A stretch of 58,847 nt of DNA from Variovorax paradoxus (GTDB lineage Bacteria; Pseudomonadota; Gammaproteobacteria; Burkholderiales; Burkholderiaceae_C): positions 1-58,847 of the forward strand of contig NZ_JAGGNU010000089.1 in the NCBI RefSeq assembly GCF_018614915.1, given 5' to 3'. Positions 49,377 through 58,462 of the stretch are shown one piece after another. Both the position numbers and the translations under genes were made by a program. The notes beneath the pieces are model-generated. The model had not been told where the DNA came from, searched no databases, and worked only from the letters and a program-made list of their open reading frames with translations. Each line of letters opens with the position of its first letter. The stretch's first letter is position 1.

Positions 49377-50033
49377 CTAACGCCGCGAAGGCGCCAGCAG
49401 CACCAGCAGCGCGCCGGCCCCGCCTTCCGCCGGCTTGGCCTGCACGAAGGCCAGGGTCTCGTTCTTCTGGATCAGCCAGCGCTGCACCTTGGCCTTGAGC
49501 ACCGGCTGGCGGCCCGGCGAGCCCAGTCCCTTGCCGTGCACCACGCGCACGCAGCGCAGGCCCTGCTTGTATGCATCGCGGATGAAGGCGCCGAGCGCCT
49601 CGCGGGCTTCGTCGCTGCGCAGGCCGTGGAGGTCGATCTGCCGCTGGATCGACCATTCGCCCGCGCGCAGCTTGCGCGTCACGTCGGTGTGGATGCCGGG
49701 GCGGCGGAAGCTCATCGCGTCGTCGGCGTCGAGCAGGGTCGTGACGTCGAACTCGTCGGACAGCGATTCGCGCAGCACGCGCTCCTCGTCCAATTGATGC
49801 TGCACCGGGATCGGCGCCGGCGGCTCGGGCGCCAGCGGCACGGCGGCCTTGCGGCGCAGCGGCTGCGTGGCACCGATGGCGCGCGTGAACAGGTCCTGTT
49901 CGGCCAGGCGCTTCTTCTCGGCGGCCGCGCGCGCGGCGGCTGCGGCGGCCTCGTGCTCGCGCTGTTCGGCCAGCTTGTGCTGCAAGCCTTTCAGGTCGGC
50001 GAGGCTCTTGATGGCTTTGGGTGGGAGGGGCAT
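49377..50033 (-). CDS. Smr domain protein
   Basis: This 218-residue protein has an N-terminal coiled stretch (LQHKLAEQREHEAAAAAARAAAEKKRLAEQ) and a C-terminal Smr domain (about 130-205). The domain carries the DLHGLRSDEA and VVHGKGLGS motifs found in MutS2 tails and in YdaL-like nucleases. Stand-alone Smr proteins act as nicking or RNA-cleaving enzymes. The stop codon falls at the tentative edge of the IS5-family remnant, but the protein looks complete, ending in ALLVLLAPSRR. Confidence 0.88.
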   Translation of the reverse strand: MPLPPKAIKSLADLKGLQHKLAEQREHEAAAAAARAAAEKKRLAEQDLFTRAIGATQPLRRKAAVPLAPEPPAPIPVQHQLDEERVLRESLSDEFDVTTLLDADDAMSFRRPGIHTDVTRKLRAGEWSIQRQIDLHGLRSDEAREALGAFIRDAYKQGLRCVRVVHGKGLGSPGRQPVLKAKVQRWLIQKNETLAFVQAKPAEGGAGALLVLLAPSRR

Positions 50034-50065
50034 GGAGATCAGGATAAGGCTTCGTCGTTGCGCGC

Positions 50066-50743
50066 TCAGACCAGGCCGCGCTCGGCCATCGACAGCGCAC
50101 CGCCCGGGGCGACGATCACGTGGTCGAGCACCCGCACGTCGACGAGCGCGAGCGCCGCCTTCAGCGTCTGCGTGATGGCTTCGTCGGCACGCGAGGGCTC
50201 GACGCAGCCGCTCGGGTGGTTGTGCGCCAGGATCACGGCGGCCGCATGGTGGTGCAATGCGCGGGTCACGACTTCGCGCGGGTAGACACTGGTCTGTGTC
50301 AGCGTGCCGCGAAAAAGTTCTTCCAGCGCGATCAGCCGGTGCTGTGCATCGAGAAAGAGCGCGGCAAAAACCTCGTGCGGCCGTGCGGCCAACTGCAGTT
50401 GAACGTAGTGCTTGACCGCGTCGGGCGAGTCGAAGCGCTCACGCTCCTTCAGGCGCTCGGCCACCGCGCGTCGCGCCAATTCGAGCACCGCCGCCAGCTT
50501 GCTGCGCTTGGCGCTGCCGCCCATGCCCTTGATGCGCTTCAGGTCGTCGAGCCCGGCATGGAGCAGGCCGTTGAGGCCACCGAAGCCATCGAGCAGCTCT
50601 TGGGCGAGCTGCAACACGTTCTTGCCGGGTATGCCCGTGTGCAGCAGCAGCGCCAGCAGCTCGGCGTCGGCCAGCGCGCCTGGCCCCAATGCCAGGAGTT
50701 TTTCGCGCGGTCGCGCCGCCAGGGGAATATCCTTGAAAGACAT
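50066..50743 (-). CDS. radC: RadC family JAB/JAMM-domain protein
   Basis: This 225-residue protein has an N-terminal helix-hairpin-helix-like UPF0758 domain (REKLLALGPGALADAELLALLL, LKRIKGMGGSAKRSKLAAVLELARR). A C-terminal JAMM metalloprotease-like domain follows, with the metal motif LAHNHPSGCVEPSRAD. The name refers to DNA repair, but a direct role has not been demonstrated. It is divergent from the slpA-like gene. Confidence 0.93.
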   Translation of the reverse strand: MSFKDIPLAARPREKLLALGPGALADAELLALLLHTGIPGKNVLQLAQELLDGFGGLNGLLHAGLDDLKRIKGMGGSAKRSKLAAVLELARRAVAERLKERERFDSPDAVKHYVQLQLAARPHEVFAALFLDAQHRLIALEELFRGTLTQTSVYPREVVTRALHHHAAAVILAHNHPSGCVEPSRADEAITQTLKAALALVDVRVLDHVIVAPGGALSMAERGLV

Positions 50744-50771
50744 GATTTATGCGGGCTCAAAGGCCCCTCCC

Positions 50772-50777
50772 TAAAAT
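50772..50777 (+). promoter_or_regulatory. -10 element (TAAAAT) of the slpA-like operon
   Basis: TAAAAT lies 28 bases upstream of the TTG at 50806 and inside the frame that starts at ATG 50749. If this is the promoter, the upstream ATG cannot be the start of the protein. Confidence 0.5.
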
Positions 50778-50805
50778 ACGGGCCCAGTCTAAAGCGGTCC
50801 CCACC

Positions 50806-51258
50806 TTGTCCTCCACCACCACCACCGTCACGCCCGGCGCCTTCCTCACGCTGCACTACCGGCTGGCCGGGCCGGCGGGCGACATCATCAACACCTTCAA
50901 CGACAAGCCCGCCACGCTGTCGCTGGGCACCGGCGAGCTCTCGCCCGCGGTCGAGCAGCGCCTGCTGGGGCTGGAAGAGGGCACGCACGCCACCTTCGAG
51001 CTGCCCGCCGGCGACGCCTTCGGCGAGCGCAACCCGGAGATGCAGCAGTGGGTGGCGCGCAAGCTGCTCGCCCGGATGGGCGACCCCGACGAGCAGTACG
51101 CGGTCGGCGACGTGGTGCAGTTCCCCACGCCCGACGGCACCGGCAGCTACGCCGGCGCCGTGATCGAGTCGAACGAGACGGCGGTGCGCTTCGACTTCAA
51201 CCATCCGCTCGCAGGTCAGCCCGTGACCTTCGAAGTCAAGCTGATCGGCGTGCTGTGA
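50806..51258 (+). CDS. slpA: SlpA-like FKBP-type peptidyl-prolyl isomerase
   Basis: This 150-residue protein of the SlyD/SlpA group has FLTLHYRLAGPAGDIINTFNDKPATLSLGTGELSP, a flap insert with ELPAGDAFGERNPEM, and NHPLAGQPVTFEVKLIGVL at the end. These are typical of short SlpA-like isomerases and chaperones. I place the start at TTG 50806 because a -10 element lies between it and ATG 50749; the longer version would have 169 residues. The stop overlaps the GTG of ispH. The slpA-ispH pairing is common in proteobacteria. Confidence 0.85.
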   Translation: MSSTTTTVTPGAFLTLHYRLAGPAGDIINTFNDKPATLSLGTGELSPAVEQRLLGLEEGTHATFELPAGDAFGERNPEMQQWVARKLLARMGDPDEQYAVGDVVQFPTPDGTGSYAGAVIESNETAVRFDFNHPLAGQPVTFEVKLIGVL

Positions 51259-52220
51259 GCGCCGTGCAGGAGGTCATCCTCGCCGAGCCGCGCGGCTTCT
51301 GCGCCGGCGTCGACCGCGCGATCGAGATCGTCGAGCGCGCGCTCGCCAAGTTCGGTGCGCCGATCTACGTGCGCCACGAGATCGTGCACAACACCTACGT
51401 GGTCAACGAGCTCAAGGCCAAGGGCGCGATCTTCATCGAGGATCTGGCCGAGGTGCCGCCCGGCTCTACGCTGGTGTTCAGCGCGCACGGCGTCAGCAAG
51501 GCGGTGCAGGCCGAGGCGCGCGAGCGCGGCTTCGAGATCTTCGATGCCACTTGCCCGCTGGTGACCAAGGTGCACGTCGAGGTCGCCAAGCTCGCCAAGG
51601 AAGGCTACGAATTCATCATGATCGGCCACAAGGGGCATCCCGAGGTCGAGGGCACGATGGGGCAACTGTCGAGCGGCATCCACCTGGTGGAAGACGTGGC
51701 GGACGTCGCGCATGTGTCGCCCGCGCAGACCGACAAGCTCGCCGTCGTCACGCAGACCACGCTGTCGGTCGACGACGCGGCCGAAATTTCCGCCGCGGTG
51801 CGCGCGCGTTTTCCGCGCGTGCGCGAGCCCAAGCAGCAGGACATCTGCTATGCCACCCAGAACCGGCAGGACGCGGTGAAGCTGCTGAGCCCGCAGGTCG
51901 ACCTGGTGATCGTGGTCGGCAGCCCGACCAGTTCCAACAGCAACCGGCTGCGCGAGCTGGCGCAGCGCCTGGGCACCGAAAGCTACATGGTCGATTCGGC
52001 CGCCGAGCTCAAGCCCGAATGGTTCGAGGGCAAGAGCCGCGTCGGCCTGACGGCCGGCGCCTCGGCACCCGAGGTGCTGGTGCGCGAGGTGATCGAGCGC
52101 ATCAAGGCGCTTGGCGCGGTGTCGGTGCGCAAGATGGACGGCATCGAGGAAACACTCAAGTTCCCGCTGCCCAAGGGTCTGAAGCTCGACGACATCCCCG
52201 CGCCGGGGCACATCTCGTGA
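51255..52220 (+). CDS. ispH: 4-hydroxy-3-methylbut-2-enyl diphosphate reductase
   Basis: This is the last enzyme of the MEP isoprenoid pathway; it makes IPP and DMAPP with a [4Fe-4S] cluster. The 321 residues have the three cluster cysteines in EPRGFCAGVDRAI, DATCPLVTKVH and QDICYATQNRQ. The His motifs VRHEIVHN and IGHKGHPEVEGTMGQ, and the SPTSSNSNRL substrate loop, are also present. GTG 51255 overlaps the slpA stop (GTGA). The following gene overlaps in the same way. Confidence 0.97.
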   Translation: MSAVQEVILAEPRGFCAGVDRAIEIVERALAKFGAPIYVRHEIVHNTYVVNELKAKGAIFIEDLAEVPPGSTLVFSAHGVSKAVQAEARERGFEIFDATCPLVTKVHVEVAKLAKEGYEFIMIGHKGHPEVEGTMGQLSSGIHLVEDVADVAHVSPAQTDKLAVVTQTTLSVDDAAEISAAVRARFPRVREPKQQDICYATQNRQDAVKLLSPQVDLVIVVGSPTSSNSNRLRELAQRLGTESYMVDSAAELKPEWFEGKSRVGLTAGASAPEVLVREVIERIKALGAVSVRKMDGIEETLKFPLPKGLKLDDIPAPGHIS

Positions 52221-53182
52221 CGGGCGCCGCAGGCATCGACTGGCGCAGCGATATCGACGCCGCCGCCCGCCGGCTGCACGAGCGTGCGCCGCACTTCCTG
52301 CGCGAGACGCCGCTGTGGAAGCTGCCGGGCCGCGCGCTGGGCGTGGCAGTGCCGGGCGTCGAGATCTGGCTCAAGCTCGAGCACCTGCAGGCCAGCGGCA
52401 GCTTCAAGGCGCGCGGCATGATGAACCGGCTCTTGGCCCACGAGATTCCCCCAAGCGGCGCGATTGTGGCCTCAGGTGGCAATGCCGGCATTGCCACCGC
52501 CGCAGCCGCGCAGGCGCTCGGCGTGCATTGCGAGGTGTTCCTGCCCACGGTGTCGCCCGAAGCCAAGCGCGCGCGCCTGCGTGCCCTGGGCGCGACGGTG
52601 GTGGTGGGCGGCGAGGTGTACGGCGATGCGCTGGCGGCTTGCCTCGAACGGCAACGCGAGAGCGGTGCGCTGCTCACCCATGCCTACGACCAGCCCGAGG
52701 TGGTGGCCGGCGCCGGCACGTTGGGCCGCGAGATCGAAGCCGAGGCCGGCCTGCCCGATGCCGTGCTCGTCAGCGTGGGCGGCGGCGGGTTGATCGGCGG
52801 GCTCGCGGCCTGGTTCGAGCAGCGCAGCCGCGTGGTGGCGCTCGAGCCCGAGCGCGCGCCAACCCTTTACCGCGCGCGCGAAGCGGGCGAGCCGGTCGAT
52901 GTGGAGGTGGGCGGCGTCGCGGCCGATTCGCTCGGCGCCAGGCGCATCGGCGCGATCGCCTGGGACATCACGCAGCGCCATGTGCGCCATGCGCTGCTCC
53001 TGCCCGACGACGCGATTCGTGCGGCGCAGCTGTGGCTCTGGAAGGAGCTCAAGCTGGCCGTGGAGCCGGCGGCCGCCTTGCCGCTGGCCGCGCTGCGGAC
53101 CGGCGCCTACGCGCCGCGCGAAGGCGAGAAGATCTGCCTGATCGTCTGCGGCGCGAACGTGGATCCGTCGACCCTTGTTTGA
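52217..53182 (+). CDS. Threonine/serine dehydratase-like PLP enzyme
   Basis: This 321-residue fold-II PLP enzyme has the Schiff-base Lys in LQASGSFKARGMMNRL and the substrate loop ASGGNAGIATAAAAQ. The phosphate-binding glycine motif is VSVGGGGLIGGLAAW. It lacks the C-terminal ACT-like regulatory domain of biosynthetic IlvA. It is probably a catabolic threonine/serine dehydratase or a serine racemase relative. GTG 52217 overlaps the ispH stop, so it is co-translated with ispH, an unusual pairing of unrelated functions. It converges on the VOC gene with no gap. Confidence 0.87.
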   Translation: MTGAAGIDWRSDIDAAARRLHERAPHFLRETPLWKLPGRALGVAVPGVEIWLKLEHLQASGSFKARGMMNRLLAHEIPPSGAIVASGGNAGIATAAAAQALGVHCEVFLPTVSPEAKRARLRALGATVVVGGEVYGDALAACLERQRESGALLTHAYDQPEVVAGAGTLGREIEAEAGLPDAVLVSVGGGGLIGGLAAWFEQRSRVVALEPERAPTLYRAREAGEPVDVEVGGVAADSLGARRIGAIAWDITQRHVRHALLLPDDAIRAAQLWLWKELKLAVEPAAALPLAALRTGAYAPREGEKICLIVCGANVDPSTLV

Positions 53183-53593
53183 TCAGGCCGGTTGCTGGGC
53201 GACATTGACCATCCACGGCACGCCGAACTTGTCCTCCAGCATGCCGAAACCGGGCGACCAGAAAGTGGCGGCGTAGGGCATGGTGACCTTCCCGCCTTCC
53301 GACAGCGCCTTGAAGAGGGCTTCGCCTTCCTTCAAGTCCTTGGCCTGGACCGAGAGCGAAAAGCCCTTGTAGCCTTCGAAGGGCATGCCGGGTGGCATGT
53401 CGGAGGCCATGATCTGCTTGCCGCGCGCCTCGAGGGTGGCATGCATGATCTTGCCCTTGTGGTCGGCCGGCGTTTCGGCGCCCATCGGGCTTTCTCCAAA
53501 AGTCATGCTGAAGAGGATCTTGCCGCCCAGGCTCTTGGCGTAGAAGGCCAGCGCCTCGGCCGCGTCTCCGTTGAAGGACAAATAAGCTTCCAT
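53183..53593 (-). CDS. VOC family protein (PhnB-like)
   Basis: This 136-residue protein has the glyoxalase/bleomycin-type fold of the PhnB/DUF1338-like group: MEAYLSFNGDAAEALAFYAKSLGGKILF, then ASDMPPGMPFEGYKGFSLSVQ, then a C-terminal FGMLEDKFGVPWMVN. The W/F-G-D-F-G-V-W-ending block is typical. Substrate unknown. The ribosome binding site AAGGAG lies a few bases before ATG 53593. Its stop abuts that of the dehydratase gene. Confidence 0.88.
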   Translation of the reverse strand: MEAYLSFNGDAAEALAFYAKSLGGKILFSMTFGESPMGAETPADHKGKIMHATLEARGKQIMASDMPPGMPFEGYKGFSLSVQAKDLKEGEALFKALSEGGKVTMPYAATFWSPGFGMLEDKFGVPWMVNVAQQPA

Positions 53594-53656
53594 CGATCAA
53601 TCTCCTTGGTTGGTTGTGTGACGAGGGCGATGCTACCGCCCACCTAAAATCACCGG

Positions 53657-54991
<1,335 letters not shown>

Positions 54992-55011
54992 AAAACGCCA
55001 AAAGCCTCTGC

Positions 55012-55017
55012 TAGAAT
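55012..55017 (+). promoter_or_regulatory. -10 element of the tRNA-Ser gene
   Basis: TAGAAT lies 19 bases before the first tRNA base. The -35 region is poor (ATGAAA-like near 54988). A GC-rich discriminator-like segment (CGCGGGC) follows, as usual for stable-RNA promoters. Confidence 0.5.
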
Positions 55018-55036
55018 CGCGGGCTCGACAGACACC

Positions 55037-55126
55037 GGAGAGGTGGCAGAGTGGTCGAATGTACCTGACTCGAAATCAGGCGTCCGTGCGAACGGACCGA
55101 GGGTTCGAATCCCTCCCTCTCCTCCA
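55037..55126 (+). tRNA. tRNA-Ser(CGA)
   Basis: A 90-base tRNA with a long variable arm. The acceptor stem GGAGAGG pairs with CCTCTCC (55116-55122). The anticodon loop is CTCGAAA with CGA, reading UCG. The T arm GGGTTCGAATCCC is intact and CCA is encoded. The discriminator base at 55123 is T; tRNA-Ser usually has G there. It lies right behind serS. Confidence 0.93.
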
Positions 55127-55156
55127 GTGACAAATTCCAAGCTGTCTCAGGAAGCT

Positions 55157-55447
55157 TCAAAAAACCCCGCAAACCCGCGTCAAGCCTAGGTTTCCGGGGT
55201 TTTTTTCTGCCCAGGCGGTCTCACTCGGGTGCAGAGCAAGGTTGGGGATGAAGAGAATGAACTTGTCTAAGTAGCCAAGCCACTTCCACAAGCGAGAAGT
55301 GGGCGGCACGCGCTGCACCCGCTGGGGCGGAGTGATGACGCGCAATTCGCAACCCAGGTTAGGCAGCTCGCGCTCGAGGGCGCGCAGGAAAGTTCGCATG
55401 CTGGTCTGGTTGTCCGGTCCATAGTTGCCTACCAGCAGGATCTTCAT
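55157..55447 (-). pseudogene. Glycosyltransferase, N-terminal fragment
   Basis: It reads MKILLVGNYGPDNQTSMRTF, then LRALERELPNLGCELRVITPP and KWLGYLDKFILFIPNL, the start of a GT4-type glycosyltransferase. After about 75 residues the frame runs into the tRNA-Ser terminator and stops at 55157, so more than three quarters of a normal protein of 350 or more residues is missing. The break beside a tRNA 3' end suggests an old integration or deletion. The start may also be upstream, as the frame stays open to 55546. Confidence 0.65.
55159..55206. terminator. Rho-independent terminator after tRNA-Ser
   Basis: AAAAAACCCCG (55159-55169) pairs with CGGGGTTTTTT (55195-55205), giving an 11-bp stem with a loop of about 25 bases and a T-run after it on the plus strand. 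The A-run in front would also let it work for transcripts from the opposite strand. Confidence 0.75.
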
Positions 55448-55578
55448 CGATGGATGGCTCTCATCGAGGGTCGCGGAGCTCATGATTCTTGGAAGTTCGT
55501 GAACCAGAAGATCACGGGCTCCTTGATTTGTGGTTGTCATTTCCAAATTCCACGTCCCGGATTTGTGCCTCGGAGCAA

Positions 55579-55910
55579 CTATCTATTCGCCAGCCTCAAG
55601 CACGCTTCGGCGCACCTGCGGCATGCCGCCGCGCAGTCCTGACAGTGCTGCGCCTTGTGCATTGCGCATTCGTCACCACAGGCTTGACAGATGTCCGCGC
55701 AGAGCCTGCAATCGCTGTCGCGTATTCGCTGCCCCTGGCCATCGCAGCCGTGGCGAGTTGGCAGATCGCCGCACAATCCAAGTCCAGTGCGATGCAGCGG
55801 GCCATCATCTTCACGTCGTTGTGCTTCAGGCACGAGGCAGCACAGTGATTGCACGCGACCGCGCATTCGCTGCAAGCCTCGATGCAGTCGGTGTACCTTT
55901 CATGTGGCAT
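55579..55910 (-). pseudogene. Four-helix-bundle copper-storage (Csp-like) protein, frameshifted
   Basis: The first frame (from ATG 55910) reads MPHERYTDCIEACSECAVAC, NHCAASCLKHNDVKMMARC and DCAAICQLATAAMARGSEYATAI. The second frame continues CRLCADICQACGDECAMHKA and QHCQDCAAACRRCAEACLRL. Together they make a normal ~110-residue Csp with Cys-rich helices that bind Cu(I). One base is missing at 55710-55712 (ATTGC where ATTTGC is needed). It is either a real mutation or a sequencing error in a short T-run. It belongs with the copper genes further right. Confidence 0.82.
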
Positions 55911-56060
55911 TTCGAGCTCCTTGGGATGCGCCGGAACTCGGGCGGGGTTGGTTGGCTATCCTGCCTCGCGATGCAGATCTGCGAGCGGCCGCACTGAACA
56001 GCGCTCCGTGGAACGCAGCGCTATGCCCGATTGGCCGTGATTGAGGAAGGGCCATGCTGA

Positions 56061-56888
56061 TCACGGCTCCGCCGCGAAGTACAGCCCTGTGAAGGACGGA
56101 AATGAGCGTTCCGGGTAGCCCGGCAGGTACAGGGATCTCTCGTGGACTGGCCATCGATCCCGCAAGGTGTAGCCCAGCGCCTCGACAGCGCGAATCAACC
56201 GATCTCGGTTGAACACATGCATGGGCGCGAAGCACCCTTCGCCGATGTTCTGGGTGGTCACGAAGTCATCGCCTTCGTAGAGAGGCAGCTTGTTGAGCAA
56301 CAGGTGCATGGGCATCTCCTTGCTCCGCTTGAGCAGATCGCCCGGTCGCGCATCTTCCATGTACTGAAGAGCGCCCGCGGAGATCCAGACCTCAGCGCCG
56401 GCGCTGGTCAGGGCTTCTCCCAGGTCGTCGGTGAAGAACAGTTCGGCAGCTCCACGTTCGGCAGCGAGCCTGCGGCCGATTGAGACGATTGCGGGAACTT
56501 CGACGACCCGCCAAGTCACCTCAGGAGGCATGTCGATGTAGAGCCGATAGGCGTGGTAATGGACACCGACCGAGCCGCCGATGTCCAGCACGCTCCGGGC
56601 CCCATGACGAAACGCGCGATCGAGCCACCACATCACCGGATAGTCATAGGCGAATACCTGCTGGGTCCGAACCTCGACATATTCGGTAGCCAGCGCATCG
56701 TTGTTGAATTCCGGATTCGGAGGCAGCCATGCGCGGGCAGCTGCAAAGCTGTCGAACAACCCGAAGTAGAAGCCGAATCCATCCTTGGCAAGAAACTGTT
56801 GCCGCCGCCATCGCACCAACGCGGATCGAGTGACCGGTCCCTCCAGAAGCTCGCGCATGATCTGCGCAGCGCTCCCATGTGTCGTCAT
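56061..56888 (-). CDS. Putative methyltransferase (TIGR04325-like family)
   Basis: This 275-residue protein has a Rossmann-type SAM-binding start in SVLDIGGSVGVHYHAYRLYI (about 98-117) and RVVEVPAIVSIGRRLA as the next strand. It also has EVWISAGALQYMED and LLLNKLPLYEGDDFVTTQNIG, a wording I recognise from the TIGR04325 putative methyltransferases often found in O-antigen or capsule clusters. With the glycosyltransferase fragment 0.6 kb away, it may be the remnant of a surface-polysaccharide locus. No copper-related feature is seen. Confidence 0.75.
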   Translation of the reverse strand: MTTHGSAAQIMRELLEGPVTRSALVRWRRQQFLAKDGFGFYFGLFDSFAAARAWLPPNPEFNNDALATEYVEVRTQQVFAYDYPVMWWLDRAFRHGARSVLDIGGSVGVHYHAYRLYIDMPPEVTWRVVEVPAIVSIGRRLAAERGAAELFFTDDLGEALTSAGAEVWISAGALQYMEDARPGDLLKRSKEMPMHLLLNKLPLYEGDDFVTTQNIGEGCFAPMHVFNRDRLIRAVEALGYTLRDRWPVHERSLYLPGYPERSFPSFTGLYFAAEP

Positions 56889-56926
56889 TGCAACCTCCTT
56901 CTCGGTGGTCTTGCGCAGATGCCGGG

Positions 56927-57274
56927 CTAACGCGCTGCTTCGAGCCTGGTGACGGTGAACCTGCCGTCGATCTTTTCGGCCTGAAAGCGGACCTTGTCGC
57001 CAGCCTGGACCTTGTCGAGCATTGCTTCCTCCTTCACCTGGAAGACCATCGTCATAGCTGGCATGTCGAGGTTCTTGAGCGGACCGTGCTTGAGAGTGAG
57101 CTTCTTGCTGTCCTTGTCCACCTTGCGGACCTCGCCCTCGGCGAGTTCGGTGGCGATTGTGGCGGGGGCGCCGCTTGCCGCGGGCGCTGTGGCGCCGCTG
57201 GTCTGGGCGGTCGTGATGGAGGAGAAGGCGAGCGCGGCAACTGAAGCGATGAGTGCGTATCGAATGTTGATCAT
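56927..57274 (-). CDS. CusF-like periplasmic copper-binding protein
   Basis: This 115-residue protein has a Sec signal (MINIRYALIASVAALAFSSITTAQ). Its OB-fold copper chaperone domain contains EGEVRKVDKDSKKLTLKHGP and NLDMPAMTMVFQVK; the M-x-A-M-T-M motif holds the Met ligands of CusF. It would carry Cu(I) or Ag(I) to an efflux pump or oxidase. It follows the cupredoxin gene on the same strand with a 75-base gap. Confidence 0.88.
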   Translation of the reverse strand: MINIRYALIASVAALAFSSITTAQTSGATAPAASGAPATIATELAEGEVRKVDKDSKKLTLKHGPLKNLDMPAMTMVFQVKEEAMLDKVQAGDKVRFQAEKIDGRFTVTRLEAAR

Positions 57275-57349
57275 GTGAATTCCTGACTAAGAAAATCGGA
57301 AGGTCTGCGAACGGGCCTGGCGAGAGCTCCGCAGGGAAGACCCGCTTGC

Positions 57350-57838
57350 CTACTTTTTGACGGCCTTGGATACATTCACGGCGCCTTTCATGCCGGCGTC
57401 GTAGTGACCCGGTTGCAGGCAGGCGAAGTCCACCTTGCCGGCTTTGGTGAACTGCCAGACGATCTCGCCGGTCTCGCCGCCAGCGAGGGTCACCATGTTC
57501 GGATCGGCGTGTTCCATCTCCGGGTTTTTCTTCATGACTTCGTAGTGCTCCTTCAGCTCCTTCTCGGTGCCGAGCACCAGCTCGTGCTTGAGCTTTCCGG
57601 AATTGGTGACGACGAAGCGCACGGTCTCGCCTTGCTTCACGTCGATGCTTGAAGGCTTGAAGCGCATGCCGTCGGTCATGTCGACGTTCACAGTGCGCGT
57701 CGCCTTCGCGGCGACGCCGGGCTTGCCGATGGCCTCACCGTGGCCATGGCCACCTGCATGGTTTCCAGCTGCGAATGCGCCGCTTGCTGCCAAAGCAACG
57801 AGTGCGGCCATGGCGATGTTTCTGGGATTGGATTTCAT
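57350..57838 (-). CDS. Periplasmic cupredoxin
   Basis: This 162-residue protein has a Sec signal ending AAGNHAGG and a His/Gly-rich start (HAGGHGHGEA). A plastocyanin/azurin-like domain follows with copper ligands His in GKLKHELVLG and Cys, His, Met in FACLQPGHYDAGM. An inserted helix (KELKEHYEVMKKNPEMEH) between the strands is usual for the cupredoxins of copper-resistance clusters. It is likely to bind or shuttle periplasmic copper. The gene lies between the Spy-like and the CusF-like genes. Confidence 0.9.
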   Translation of the reverse strand: MKSNPRNIAMAALVALAASGAFAAGNHAGGHGHGEAIGKPGVAAKATRTVNVDMTDGMRFKPSSIDVKQGETVRFVVTNSGKLKHELVLGTEKELKEHYEVMKKNPEMEHADPNMVTLAGGETGEIVWQFTKAGKVDFACLQPGHYDAGMKGAVNVSKAVKK

Positions 57839-57874
57839 GTTGTCCTTGAGAAAGGAAGGGGTTGGAAGGGAGGG

Positions 57875-58449
57875 TCAGTGGCCGGAATGGCGCCCGGCTG
57901 GTTTGGGGTGCACGGCCTCTGCCGAAGGCGCGTCGGTCCCGCTCGGCAACGCATAGCCACGCAGTTGCGCGTAGCGTTGGATCTGCGCAGCGTCCAAAAT
58001 GGCTACCTGCGCCAGATGCGTGCGTAGGTGCTCTTCGCGCAATTTCGCTGCGCGCTGGCCGATCTCTTCGGTCATGGTTGTCAGGCTCGATGGGCCGATG
58101 CGTTTGCTCGCAAACGCCACGTCCAGCGCTCGCTCCGCCTCCACCAACTGCCGCCCCAGCTCGCGCGCAGTGGCCTTGTGCAAATCGAAAAGCTCTTTGG
58201 TTGTTCGCGCTGCACGGCGGTGAGCTGCAGCGCGTCGGCGTGCTCCAGTACATGGGCGGGCCCTGGGTAGCCGTTGAGTTCGGCAGCCTTGGCCAGGCCC
58301 ATGCCCTGGCCTGCCTGCAGGTCGGCAATGTCTTTCTCGGACAAGGACTTGATGGCGCGTTGCTGCTCGCCTGCATACGGTCCATGCTGTGCCGGAGCGC
58401 TCACCGACAGTGCTAGCGCACCGATAGTCACGAGGCTTCTGAGAACCAT
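57875..58449 (-). pseudogene. Spy/CpxP-like periplasmic protein, frameshifted
   Basis: From ATG 58449 the first frame reads MVLRSLVTIGALALSVSAPAQH (signal), then KSLSEKDIADLQAGQGMG and HADALQLTAVQREQ (LTxxQ motif). The continuation, HKATARELGRQLVEAERALD, FASKRIGPSSLTTMTEEIG and LREEHLRTHLAQVAIL, lies in another frame down to 57875. One A is missing at about 58199-58203 (CAACC where CAAACC is expected). Read through, it is a ~190-residue Spy-like protein of the kind found beside copper oxidases. Like the Csp gene, it is broken by one base. Confidence 0.78.
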
Positions 58450-58462
58450 GGAAATACTCCTG

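Larger units (their letters stand above)
47354..49377. mobile_element. Decayed IS5-family element, interrupted by an IS110-family element
   Basis: The putative terminal repeats are GGGGGAGGTCGG (47354-47365) and CAGACCTTCCCC (49366-49377), which match at 10 of 12 positions when inverted. Between them lie two pieces of an IS5-type transposase gene on the minus strand, split by the IS110-type element. The outer ends are tentative; the right one touches the stop codon of the Smr gene. The stretch 47366-47519 holds the badly eroded 3' end, in which I see nothing coding. Confidence 0.5.
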
